Shown here: piece after piece, positions 17,762 through 24,709 of the stretch
How positions within the stretch are numbered: the stretch's first letter is position 1
Layout: the number at the start of each line of letters is the position of its first letter
Source: Gorillibacterium timonense
Lineage (GTDB): Bacteria > Bacillota > Bacilli > Paenibacillales > NBRC-103111
Assembly (NCBI RefSeq): GCF_001457415.1
Contig: NZ_LN881724.1
Coordinates: 1-64,000 of the forward strand
Length of the DNA stretch: 64,000 bases
Reading direction: 5' to 3'
Notes under the pieces: generated by a model
Databases searched by the model: none
The model's input: only the letters and a program-made list of their open reading frames with translations
What the model was told of the DNA's origin: nothing
Translations under genes and position numbers: made by a program

Positions 17762-17916
17762 CTATAACACCGTATTCACGCTGCGGCCGGCTGACGCCGA
17801 CCTTGGTCTGCCAGAGGGATTTCGAAGAAGTGGAATCAGGCAGACAACTCCTGCGAAGCCACTCGGCGCTGCCGCGCCTTAAGCCTCTCGGGTTCGTGAA
17901 TACAACAATGTTAGAG
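17762..17916 (+). repeat. attC-like site 5 (shortened)
   Basis: Left arm CTATAACACCGTATTCACG, right arm CGTGAATACAACAATGTTAGAG. It has lost the GCTAAG half of the middle stem (GCGAAGCCACTCGG), making it the shortest complete site. Exchange point G17910^TT. Confidence 0.8.
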
Positions 17917-17982
17917 GAAATCGTCGCAAAATATAAACAATGCAGGAAAAGATCCCTTAAAACGAAAGTGTGATATTTCAAG

Positions 17983-18486
17983 ATGAAAAGAGTATTAGTT
18001 CTAGGCTGTTCAGGTTCGGGGAAGTCAACTTTTTCAGTTCAATTAGGTGAGAGAACGGATCTTCCGGTAATTCATCTTGATTCTTTGTATTGGAAACCCG
18101 GATGGATCGCATCTCAAGAGAAGGAATGGGATGAAATAATTAACCAATTATTATTGAAAGACAATTACATATTAGATGGGAATTACACTAAAACCATACA
18201 AAAAAGATTAAAAGAAGTAGACACCGTATTTTATTTTGATTTTTCTCGATATCTATGCTTGTATCGCGTAGTGAAAAGGCGAATACTAAATCATGGAAAA
18301 ACAAGAAGGGATATGACTGAAGGATGTATAGAAAAGATAGATTTTGAATTTATTAAGTGGATTTGGAACTATAAGAAACGTAATAGACCCAAGATAATAA
18401 AGACACTTGAAGAAGTGAAAGATGATAAAGAAATTATTATTTTTAGAACTCGTAAAGAAGTAAGGGAATATTTATTAAGTCTTTAG
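17983..18486 (+). CDS. Cassette 6: P-loop kinase-like protein (FlaR/topology-modulation type)
   Basis: 167 aa. Walker A is GCSGSGKST (residues 8-16). LPVIHLDSLYWKPGW and DNYILDGNYTKT are characteristic of the small kinase-like proteins often annotated as topology modulation protein or FlaR, related to adenylate kinases. ATP binding is near certain, the substrate unknown. ATG start with only a weak upstream RBS. Confidence 0.82.
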   Translation: MKRVLVLGCSGSGKSTFSVQLGERTDLPVIHLDSLYWKPGWIASQEKEWDEIINQLLLKDNYILDGNYTKTIQKRLKEVDTVFYFDFSRYLCLYRVVKRRILNHGKTRRDMTEGCIEKIDFEFIKWIWNYKKRNRPKIIKTLEEVKDDKEIIIFRTRKEVREYLLSL

Positions 18487-18514
18487 TGGGCAACTCGAAG
18501 AAGGCAACGACATC

Positions 18515-18705
18515 CTCTAACACCACATTCACGCATCGGGCCATTCGGCCCTCGGTCCGGCAGAAGTTAGAAGCAGATTCGGGGCGGCGATTCAGTAGCA
18601 GGGGAGCAGATTCAGCCGGACACACCCGAACCACCTAACCGCATCGCGGCCGGCTCCTGGCGGACCTTAAGGTGGTGGGGCGTCGTGAATACAAGAACGT
18701 TATCT
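18515..18705 (+). repeat. attC-like site 6
   Basis: Left arm CTCTAACACCACATTCACG, right arm CGTGAATACAAGAACGTTATCT. The middle stem is CCACCTAA / TTAAGGTGG, a different sequence with preserved pairing. At 191 bp it is the longest copy. Exchange point G18699^TT. Confidence 0.8.
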
Positions 18706-18742
18706 GAAAGATACGCAAATCTAATATGTGAGGGTGATTCGC

Positions 18743-19339
18743 ATGAAGCAAGGAATCATTGTGTTGATGAACGGAACTTCAAGTGCAGGAAAGACTAGTA
18801 TTTCTATTGAAATGAAAAATCAGAAAGAGATTCTTTTTCATCATTTATCAATAGATGATTTTTTTCATCATTACAATGATTTTATAAATAATAAAGTTTC
18901 AGATATTGAACCTACAAGAGAAGTGGATGGTCAAGTTGTCGCACAAATAATTTTAGATCCCATAATCTCAATCTACTATTCGACGATTAAGTTGTTTTCA
19001 GAAATGGGTTTGAATGTAATAGTAGATACCGTAATCGACAATGACAAGAGGTTTAATGAGTGTCTTGATGCATTTTCTGGTCAGCCTACATTATTTATAG
19101 GTGTAATATGCTCGAAAGAAGAACTTACAAGAAGAGAGCAAGCAAGAGGAGATAGGGTGATTGGACTAGCTAATTCACAGTTCAACACAGTATATTGCTT
19201 TAATGAATATGATCTTGAAGTAAATACTGAAGAATTGAATCCAGTAGAATGCGCTGAAAAGATATTAAGTTATATTAAGTCCAATAAGAAGTACTCGGTT
19301 TTTAAGAAATTAAGTAAAAGAAATGTTAGTGTTTCATAG
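18743..19339 (+). CDS. Cassette 7: chloramphenicol phosphotransferase-like P-loop protein
   Basis: 198 aa. The sequence begins GIIVLMNGTSSAGKTS, the P-loop of the chloramphenicol 3-O-phosphotransferase family, and HHLSIDDFFHHY supplies the conserved catalytic Asp (38 or 39). Family members phosphorylate chloramphenicol or related acceptors; resistance here is only a possibility. ATG 18743 is preferred over GTG 18728 because GTGAGGGTGA gives correct RBS spacing. Confidence 0.78.
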   Translation: MKQGIIVLMNGTSSAGKTSISIEMKNQKEILFHHLSIDDFFHHYNDFINNKVSDIEPTREVDGQVVAQIILDPIISIYYSTIKLFSEMGLNVIVDTVIDNDKRFNECLDAFSGQPTLFIGVICSKEELTRREQARGDRVIGLANSQFNTVYCFNEYDLEVNTEELNPVECAEKILSYIKSNKKYSVFKKLSKRNVSVS

Positions 19340-19353
19340 AAGGCGTATCCATC

Positions 19354-19513
19354 AGATAACACCACGCATCGCAGCCTTACGGCTACTCGGTCCGCTCGAG
19401 GCATTTCGAGGGAGCTGTTCAGGCAGAGACAACCCTGCGAGGCTAAGTAGCGGAGCCACCCGGCGCTAACGCGCCTTAAGCCTCTCGGGTTCGGGAATAC
19501 AAGAACGTTAGCT
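19354..19513 (+). repeat. attC-like site 7 (L arm altered)
   Basis: Left arm AGATAACACCACGCATCGC lacks the GTATTC of other sites. The right arm GGGAATACAAGAACGTTAGCT is normal. The middle stem GAGGCTAAG / CTTAAGCCTC and hairpin GGCGCtaacGCGCC are intact. Exchange point G19507^TT. Confidence 0.8.
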
Positions 19514-19545
19514 GAAATGCGGTAAGATCGAAAGGAGATATAGTA

Positions 19546-20412
19546 TTGAAGGATACAAAGATCTTTAAAAAAGCAGATAATTGCTCAATAAGTGCTGATA
19601 TTTATTATCAGGGAAGTAATTCTCCGGTAATCATTTATATTCATGGAGGAGCATTAATTTTTGGAACTAGAGAATGGTTACCTTTAGAGCAAATTGAATA
19701 TTTCAGACGTTCAGGATTTAGTATAGTTAATATAGATTATCGGCTTGCTCCAGAAACTGATTTTGAAGAAATAATAGAAGACATTAAAGATGCACTTAAC
19801 TGGGTAAGAACAAAAGCAATTGAATGGTATGATTTTGATTTTACTAATATTGCAGTTATGGGTAGTTCAGCTGGTGGCTATCTTAGTTTATTAATAGGAA
19901 CTATGGATATCAGACCAAAAGCTATTGTATCATTCTATGGTTATGGGGATATTCTCGGGCAATGGTATTCAGAACCAAGTGAACATTACTGCCAGAGACC
20001 CATCATTAATAAGAAAACCGCCTATGAGTATATCGGTGATAGAGAATTAACAAATGGTCAATGGGAGCGATTTAATTTTTATTTATATTGTCGACAGCAT
20101 GGTGTCTGGATTAAAGAAGTAACGGGAATCGAAGGTATTAATGATAGTACAGCATTAACTAAATATAACCCAATTAATAATATTACATCAGAATTCCCAC
20201 CTACATTATTTCTACATGGTAATCAAGACACTGATGTACCTTTCGAACAATCAGTAATAATGTATGAAAAGCTAAAGGAAACTGGTGTAGAAGCAAAACT
20301 AATAACATTAGATGGGGCTGATCATGCATTTGATCAGAATTTCCATAATTCATCAGTTCAAAGTGCCTTTAAGGAGATTGTTGATTTTTTAAGATCTCAT
20401 TTAGTTAAGTGA
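19546..20412 (+). CDS. Cassette 8: alpha/beta hydrolase (HSL-like esterase)
   Basis: 288 aa, family length. The oxyanion motif HGGALIFG is at residues 33-40, the nucleophile elbow GSSAGG near 106-111, the acid in GNQDTDVPF and the His in GADHAF. No signal peptide, so cytosolic. It probably hydrolyses small carboxylic esters; substrate unknown. The TTG start has an ideal AAAGGAG RBS. Largest cassette. Confidence 0.87.
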   Translation: MKDTKIFKKADNCSISADIYYQGSNSPVIIYIHGGALIFGTREWLPLEQIEYFRRSGFSIVNIDYRLAPETDFEEIIEDIKDALNWVRTKAIEWYDFDFTNIAVMGSSAGGYLSLLIGTMDIRPKAIVSFYGYGDILGQWYSEPSEHYCQRPIINKKTAYEYIGDRELTNGQWERFNFYLYCRQHGVWIKEVTGIEGINDSTALTKYNPINNITSEFPPTLFLHGNQDTDVPFEQSVIMYEKLKETGVEAKLITLDGADHAFDQNFHNSSVQSAFKEIVDFLRSHLVK

Positions 20413-20433
20413 TTCGAAGATGCACCGCACATC

Positions 20434-20592
20434 AGCTAACACCGTATTCACGCGGTGGGCCTGACGGCCTTTGGTCTGCCAGTGGCTTTTCGGAGAAGCG
20501 GATTCAGGCAAACAACCCTGCACCTAACCGCATCGCGGCCGGACCTACGGTCCTTAAGGTGGTGAGGGTTCGTGAATACAAGAACGTTATCT
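20434..20592 (+). repeat. attC-like site 8
   Basis: Left arm AGCTAACACCGTATTCACG, right arm CGTGAATACAAGAACGTTATCT. The middle stem is CACCTAA / TTAAGGTG with inner hairpin GGACCtacGGTCC, like site 6. Exchange point G20586^TT. Confidence 0.82.
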
Positions 20593-20667
20593 GAAATCTC
20601 CGAGTACAAAACCTAAAATCTTCAACTTCTTCCAAATTGGGAAATTCAATAATATGGGGATGATTCT

Positions 20668-21219
20668 TTGAATTTATATGTAGCCAGACATGGTCAGACT
20701 GAATGGAATTCTGAAAACCGAGTTTGTGGAATAACTGAGGTGCAATTGACTGATAGAGGCATTGAACAAGCTAAAGAATTATCAAAAATAATAATTGAAA
20801 AGCAAATAGATATCATAATTTCTTCTCCATTGAGTAGAGCAATAAAGACAGCAGAAATAATATCTAGAGAAATTTGTAAAGACATACTGATTGATAACAG
20901 GTTAATTGAACAGAACTACGGGGTATTTGAAGGTGTGATTCGAGATCGTGAAGACTTTCAAATAGCAAAGAAGCATTTTCCTAGTAGACTATCTGGAGGC
21001 GAGTCACTTTTACAAGTAGCACAAAGAATTTATAACTTACTTGATGAAATCAAAGAAAAATACATAAAACAGAATGTTCTGATTATTACTCATGGTGGTG
21101 TCTGTAGAATTATTAATACTTATTTTAATGAACAATTGAATGAAGAGTTTTATAAATTCCACTTAGGAAATTGTGATTTGAAAGAATACCATTTTGGCGA
21201 ATATCAATTAAGAGATTGA
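20668..21219 (+). CDS. Cassette 9: histidine phosphatase, duplicate of cassette 2
   Basis: 183 aa, identical in protein sequence to the cassette 2 gene; only one base change was seen in the coding region and a few in the leader. Motifs as there (ARHGQTEWN, ITHGGVCR), TTG start. Although the coding part is identical, its downstream attC core differs from that of cassette 2. Confidence 0.88.
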   Translation: MNLYVARHGQTEWNSENRVCGITEVQLTDRGIEQAKELSKIIIEKQIDIIISSPLSRAIKTAEIISREICKDILIDNRLIEQNYGVFEGVIRDREDFQIAKKHFPSRLSGGESLLQVAQRIYNLLDEIKEKYIKQNVLIITHGGVCRIINTYFNEQLNEEFYKFHLGNCDLKEYHFGEYQLRD

Positions 21220-21245
21220 CAGTATTTCAGGAGGTCGGAGACTTC

Positions 21246-21408
21246 ATATAACACCGTATTCACGCGGCGGGCCAAGCGGCTCTTGGTCTGCAAGAAGCTT
21301 TTCGGTGGAGTAGAATCAGCAGACAACCCTGCACTTGCTAAGTCCGTCGGACCCGGGGCTAACGCCCCTTAAGCCAGTGAGGGTTCGTGAATACAACAAA
21401 CGTTATCC
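21246..21408 (+). repeat. attC-like site 9, last complete site
   Basis: Left arm ATATAACACCGTATTCACG, right arm CGTGAATACAACAAACGTTATCC. The middle pairing is TTGCTAAG / CTTAAGCCAG, with hairpin GGGGCtaacGCCCC. Exchange point G21402^TT. Confidence 0.82.
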
Positions 21409-21458
21409 GAAACTGATTAAATAATATTTTGAAGGACGTATAAAAGGATGAGTGATTA

Positions 21459-21631
21459 ATGGATGATCAATCGATAATTTATCATCACCTGCAAAGGATA
21501 TCAGACCAGTTGTTGTTGAGTATAAAGAAATAATCTATGGAAATTAAGGAATCGTAGAGGACCGTCAATTATTCTTATTCCGTTATGAAGACAACATATG
21601 GAAATTAGTAATGATCGCTGACTGGTGGTAG
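21459..21631 (+). pseudogene. Decayed tenth cassette gene
   Basis: After G21402 a new cassette start TTATCCGAAACTGATT is followed by RBS AAAGGATGA and ATG 21459 (MDDQSIIYHH). The frame then shifts near 21505 into PVVVEYKEIIYGN, hits TAA at 21545-21547, and resumes GIVEDRQLFLFRYEDNIWK before TAG at 21629. The end weakly resembles NTF2/SnoaL-like proteins. No matching attC-like site follows, so the right end of the array is eroded. Confidence 0.6.
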
Positions 21632-21945
21632 TCATAAAGGCCGGCCAGAATTACAGCGGATCAATAATATCTAATGGCTTCGCCCTTTGTTTTCAGAGGG
21701 CGAAGCCATTAGTCGTTGTGGGGATTATAACGGACAGCTTGTGCCTAACGACGAGCATGGAAGGACAATTGCAAAGTAACTGCATGAAGAAAGGAAGAGA
21801 CCGTGATATTAGGAATGATCACTGTGAAGCATCCGTGTCGGGGCTTTTAGGACATCGATTTACTTTTTCAAAACCCATTCTCCCACATGCATGCAACTGT
21901 TCTAGCTCAGAAGCAGCCATTAATGGCTTTTGGTACAATCCTTTT
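21632..21945. other. Right junction of cassette array
   Basis: No convincing gene. It contains a perfect long hairpin (21671-21712: CTAATGGCTTCGCCCT / AGGGCGAAGCCATTAG) with no T run, and otherwise unrecognised sequence up to the stop codon of the minus-strand SDR gene. Confidence 0.5.
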
Positions 21946-22791
21946 TTATGCAAAATAATGTCCTGCTTCGAGATCCGCGATCAATCCGGGCTGCACCGGT
22001 TTCCAGCTCAGAAGCTCCCGTGTTGCCAGACTCGCTTGCGCAGTGTTGTACAAGCTTGTGATGTCGAATGACGCAATGGTGCCAAGAAAGCCGAAATGGG
22101 TGGTTGCTTCATCAGGTGTTATGCTGACCGCCGGCACGTTCAATTGCCGCCCGATGACAGCGGCGATCTCGCGGAGCGGAATGCCTTCATCGTCGGCGCC
22201 AAGCAGTCGTGAGCCCGAGGGGGCGGATTCCAGTGCCAGGCGGTACAGAACCGCCGCATCCAGGCGGTGAACCGCCGGCCAGCGGTTCGTTCCGTCGCCG
22301 ATGTAGGCGGCGAAGCCCTTCGCCCGAGCGATGTTGATCATCATGGGCACGAATCCCTTATCGCCTTCGCCGTGTACGGACGGTGCAAGCGAGACGATCG
22401 ATGTCCGAATCCCCCGCTCTGCCATTGCGAGCACTGCATGATCTACAGTATGTCCATTTGCGTGAGCCGTGGTAATGAACGGCTTCCCGGAGCCTTCGAG
22501 CGCCGCACCTATGACTTCAACGGCCCGCAAATCCAGAGCTAGCGCACCTTCAAAGTCGGAAAAATCGTTGGTGAACGCCAGATGAATCACGCCGTCGGCA
22601 GCCGCGGCAGCGCTGCCCAGAGTATCGAGATCGTTCAGCGCGCCGTACACCACTTCGGCTCCCGCCACCTTTAATCCCGCGGCTTTCTCTTCAGAACGAC
22701 AAAGACCCGATACGGTATGCCCCGAGCCGATCAGTTCCTGGACGACTGCGGAACCGACATACCCGGTTGCTCCTGTAACAAAAACATGCAT
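21946..22791 (-). CDS. NAD(P)-binding epimerase/SDR-type protein
   Basis: 281 aa extended-SDR/NmrA-like protein. The nucleotide-binding motif is FVTGATGYVGS at residues 3-13, then DGVIHLAF and a C-terminal SDR tail. It likely acts on nucleotide sugars or small carbonyls; substrate unknown. The start MHVFVTG is chosen because AAGGAGG lies 8 nt upstream. Divergent from a MerR gene, with a MerR-type 19-bp-spaced promoter in between, so it is probably that regulator's target. Confidence 0.87.
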   Translation of the reverse strand: MHVFVTGATGYVGSAVVQELIGSGHTVSGLCRSEEKAAGLKVAGAEVVYGALNDLDTLGSAAAAADGVIHLAFTNDFSDFEGALALDLRAVEVIGAALEGSGKPFITTAHANGHTVDHAVLAMAERGIRTSIVSLAPSVHGEGDKGFVPMMINIARAKGFAAYIGDGTNRWPAVHRLDAAVLYRLALESAPSGSRLLGADDEGIPLREIAAVIGRQLNVPAVSITPDEATTHFGFLGTIASFDITSLYNTAQASLATRELLSWKPVQPGLIADLEAGHYFA

Positions 22792-22832
22792 AAGGATATC
22801 CTCCTTCATGAGTTGACTGCTTGATCCTGTTA

Positions 22833-22863
22833 AGCATAAACTATGAAGTGAACTCTAGGGCAA
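22833..22863 (-). promoter_or_regulatory. MerR-type promoter with 19-bp spacer for the SDR gene
   Basis: On the minus strand TTGCCC (-35, 22858-22863) and TATGCT (-10, 22833-22838) are separated by exactly 19 bp containing an interrupted dyad (CTAgAGTtcACTtcaTAG). Overlong 19-bp spacers with a dyad are the hallmark of MerR-family-activated promoters. Confidence 0.7.
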
Positions 22864-22885
22864 GTGGTCCAAAGGAGAAATGATC

Positions 22886-23299
22886 ATGAAAATTCAGGAA
22901 TTGGCGGACAAGATGGGATTAACGATCCATACGATCCGCTTTTATGAAAAGGAAGGCTTGCTGGATGATCGGCATGTCCGGCGAGAACGCAACAATTACC
23001 GTACCTATTCGGAAGAGGCTATCGAGCGGTTGAAGCTCATCAAGAAGTTTCAGTCCATCGGCTGTTCGCTGGCTGAACTGAAGGAAGTTCTGCAGGACCA
23101 CGACGCCAATGCGCACACGAACCTGCAGATTATTGATTGGATTCGCGGCAAGAAAAAGGAGATCGAACGCAAGAAGGATGAATACGACCAAATGCTGGAC
23201 ACCCTAAACAAGATGCTGGAGTATCGGACGCTGCTCATGGACGATCCGCAAAAAGCTCAAGAGATGCTAATGAATTGGCATACCAGCACATCCAATTAA
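22886..23299 (+). CDS. MerR-family transcriptional regulator
   Basis: 137 aa. The N-terminal winged helix is MKIQELADKMGLTIHTIRFYEKEGLL, followed by NYRTYSEEAIERLKLIKKF and a coiled-coil dimerisation helix (KKKEIERKKDEYDQML). There are no metal-binding Cys at the C-terminus, so it probably senses an organic ligand or carbonyl stress. ATG 22886 has better spacing from AAAGGAG than ATG 22880. Confidence 0.92.
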   Translation: MKIQELADKMGLTIHTIRFYEKEGLLDDRHVRRERNNYRTYSEEAIERLKLIKKFQSIGCSLAELKEVLQDHDANAHTNLQIIDWIRGKKKEIERKKDEYDQMLDTLNKMLEYRTLLMDDPQKAQEMLMNWHTSTSN

Positions 23300-23356
23300 A
23301 CTGTTTTGAATCTTCCCCGTTAGTCCATGCGCAATGGGCTATTTTTGTTCCGGGCT

Positions 23357-24277
23357 TTAAGGGGCTTCTCCATTTTTCTGAATGATTAGATCAATCTGAC
23401 GAATAAAATCCTCTGCAAGTTCAAGCTGTTTAGATGCAAATTCCAAATCTCCGTTGCCTGCAAGGGCGAAATCCAGATTACCTAATGTGGACATGAGTGT
23501 ACGTGCGGTAATAGCAAATCCAAAGGCTTCTAGATCGGATCCATTGTTTAATTGGCTCAATATGTACATGAAGGTTGGCTCCTGAACTCCGTTGAATAAT
23601 GCAAGATTGCCGACATAGGAAGCCAGATCCCAATATGCAGGCATCCGTGATAGATCTTCAAAGTCCGACCAGATCCAACCCTCAGGGCTGGGGAGTAAGT
23701 TTCTTGTGTGGGCATCTCCATGACATGGGATTAGCAAGCTTGTTTCGAGACGCATCTGTCGATCCACTTTTACGAACACCTTTAACAGTGCCTGTATGCG
23801 CGGATCGGGATGGTTCATCAATCGTTTAGCCGAATGACATGTCCGCTCCCAAACGCCAAGTAGAGGGATTTCGCCTGAGAAGTATTTCATACCTAATGAA
23901 AGGGCGTTTACTAACTCAACGGCCTCGCTTGGTGAGGGAGGTTTTAATGGTGTGTGTGGGACATACTTCCAGAATGTCATCCATGTGCCACCAATATCGT
24001 GTGGCCCTGCATCCAAATGGTCAGATGGTAATAATGCAGGTATGCCCTTGGATTGAAGGTGATGGGCTACCCTTAACTCACGATCAAGGGTCTTGTAGGC
24101 ATAGTCTGCATCTTCTTTTGATAGGACAGTGGCTATTCGGGCAACAATGGGATGCGGATCCAAGTGAATGATCAGGTTGCCACCATTACTAAGCTCGATA
24201 GGTGTGATTTGATATAATCCAGCCTTCTCTGCTAGTATTAGCACTTCCGAAATAAGCTTTTCTTTATCCGACACCAA
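23357..24277 (-). CDS. Aminoglycoside phosphotransferase (APH)-family protein
   Basis: 306 aa with the APH/choline-kinase fold. The catalytic loop is IPCHGDAHTRNLL and the DFG-like metal motif is IWSDFEDLSRMP. The GTG start follows AAGGAG by 8 nt. Substrate unknown: members phosphorylate antibiotics, sugars or metabolites, and no known resistance subtype is recognised. Confidence 0.85.
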   Translation of the reverse strand: MVSDKEKLISEVLILAEKAGLYQITPIELSNGGNLIIHLDPHPIVARIATVLSKEDADYAYKTLDRELRVAHHLQSKGIPALLPSDHLDAGPHDIGGTWMTFWKYVPHTPLKPPSPSEAVELVNALSLGMKYFSGEIPLLGVWERTCHSAKRLMNHPDPRIQALLKVFVKVDRQMRLETSLLIPCHGDAHTRNLLPSPEGWIWSDFEDLSRMPAYWDLASYVGNLALFNGVQEPTFMYILSQLNNGSDLEAFGFAITARTLMSTLGNLDFALAGNGDLEFASKQLELAEDFIRQIDLIIQKNGEAP

Positions 24278-24709
24278 AACAGCTCCTTAACTACCAAGTA
24301 TAAAAATATCTTAGCACCATGGCTGTATGACTGATAGGTACAAAACCTTTAACAATCAATTGTCTTCCAGGAACAAATCATTATGAAAATACTTTTTTTG
24401 GCTTAAAAAAGTGCGAGCATGACCATGTCCTGGAGTGCGCTGTAGGATTAAGTTCACGCTAAGAGCCGCGAGAAGCTCAGGTATTCTCTCCTGGGAATCC
24501 CGTGGCTTTTTTCTGCGTTTTCGATTATTGACATTTATGTGTTACATATTATTACGCAATTCGTTATAGAATATTACCATAAAATCAGCTTGGAAGTTTA
24601 CATCTTCCCATTTTCATGTATGAAAAAGTGAAGTAATATAATTTTTAAAGTTAATGCTAACGGGAAGAGTCAAGTATATGTGCGTTATAGCCCGGAGATG
24701 AGGTGACAT
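24278..24709. other. Intergenic region before phosphotransferase cluster
   Basis: No gene seen in this 432-bp AT-rich stretch. A nested hairpin with outer stem AGCCGCG / CGTGGCT and inner GAGAA / TTCTC followed by TTTTTT (24464-24512) may be a terminator. TATGTGTTACATA (~24535-24547) is a perfect dyad. A possible promoter (TTCATG, 18 bp, TATAAT near 24640) precedes the next gene. Confidence 0.4.

Larger units (their letters stand above)
14050..21408 (+). mobile_element. Integron-like gene-cassette array without integrase (CALIN type)
   Basis: Nine complete cassettes (14159-14889, 14890-15704, 15705-16608, 16609-17243, 17244-17910, 17911-18699, 18700-19507, 19508-20586, 20587-21402) and a decayed tenth follow head to tail. 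Each is an AT-rich + strand gene or gene pair plus a GC-rich, palindromic 155-190 bp site beginning NNNTAACACC and ending AACGTTANN. Each cassette's first bases (TTANNNGAAA plus specific bases) are complementary to the left arm of its own site, as expected for excision at G^TT. No attI, no integrase and no clear common promoter are seen. Genes are unlike the flanking chromosome in base composition, indicating acquisition. Confidence 0.85.

Noticed and set aside
14050..21408. Regular repeats suggesting a CRISPR array
   Set aside because: The repeats are 155-190 bp, palindromic and variable, and the intervals are 450-900 bp protein-coding genes, not 30-bp spacers; no cas genes are present.
13170..21408. 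Prophage or integrative conjugative element headed by the recombinase
   Set aside because: No phage structural, conjugation or replication genes follow, and the recombinase is broken. The attC-like sites explain the layout better.
21625..22071. 148-codon + strand frame at the right end of the array
   Set aside because: It runs into the 3' end of the SDR gene on the other strand, spans a long hairpin and shows no protein-like pattern.
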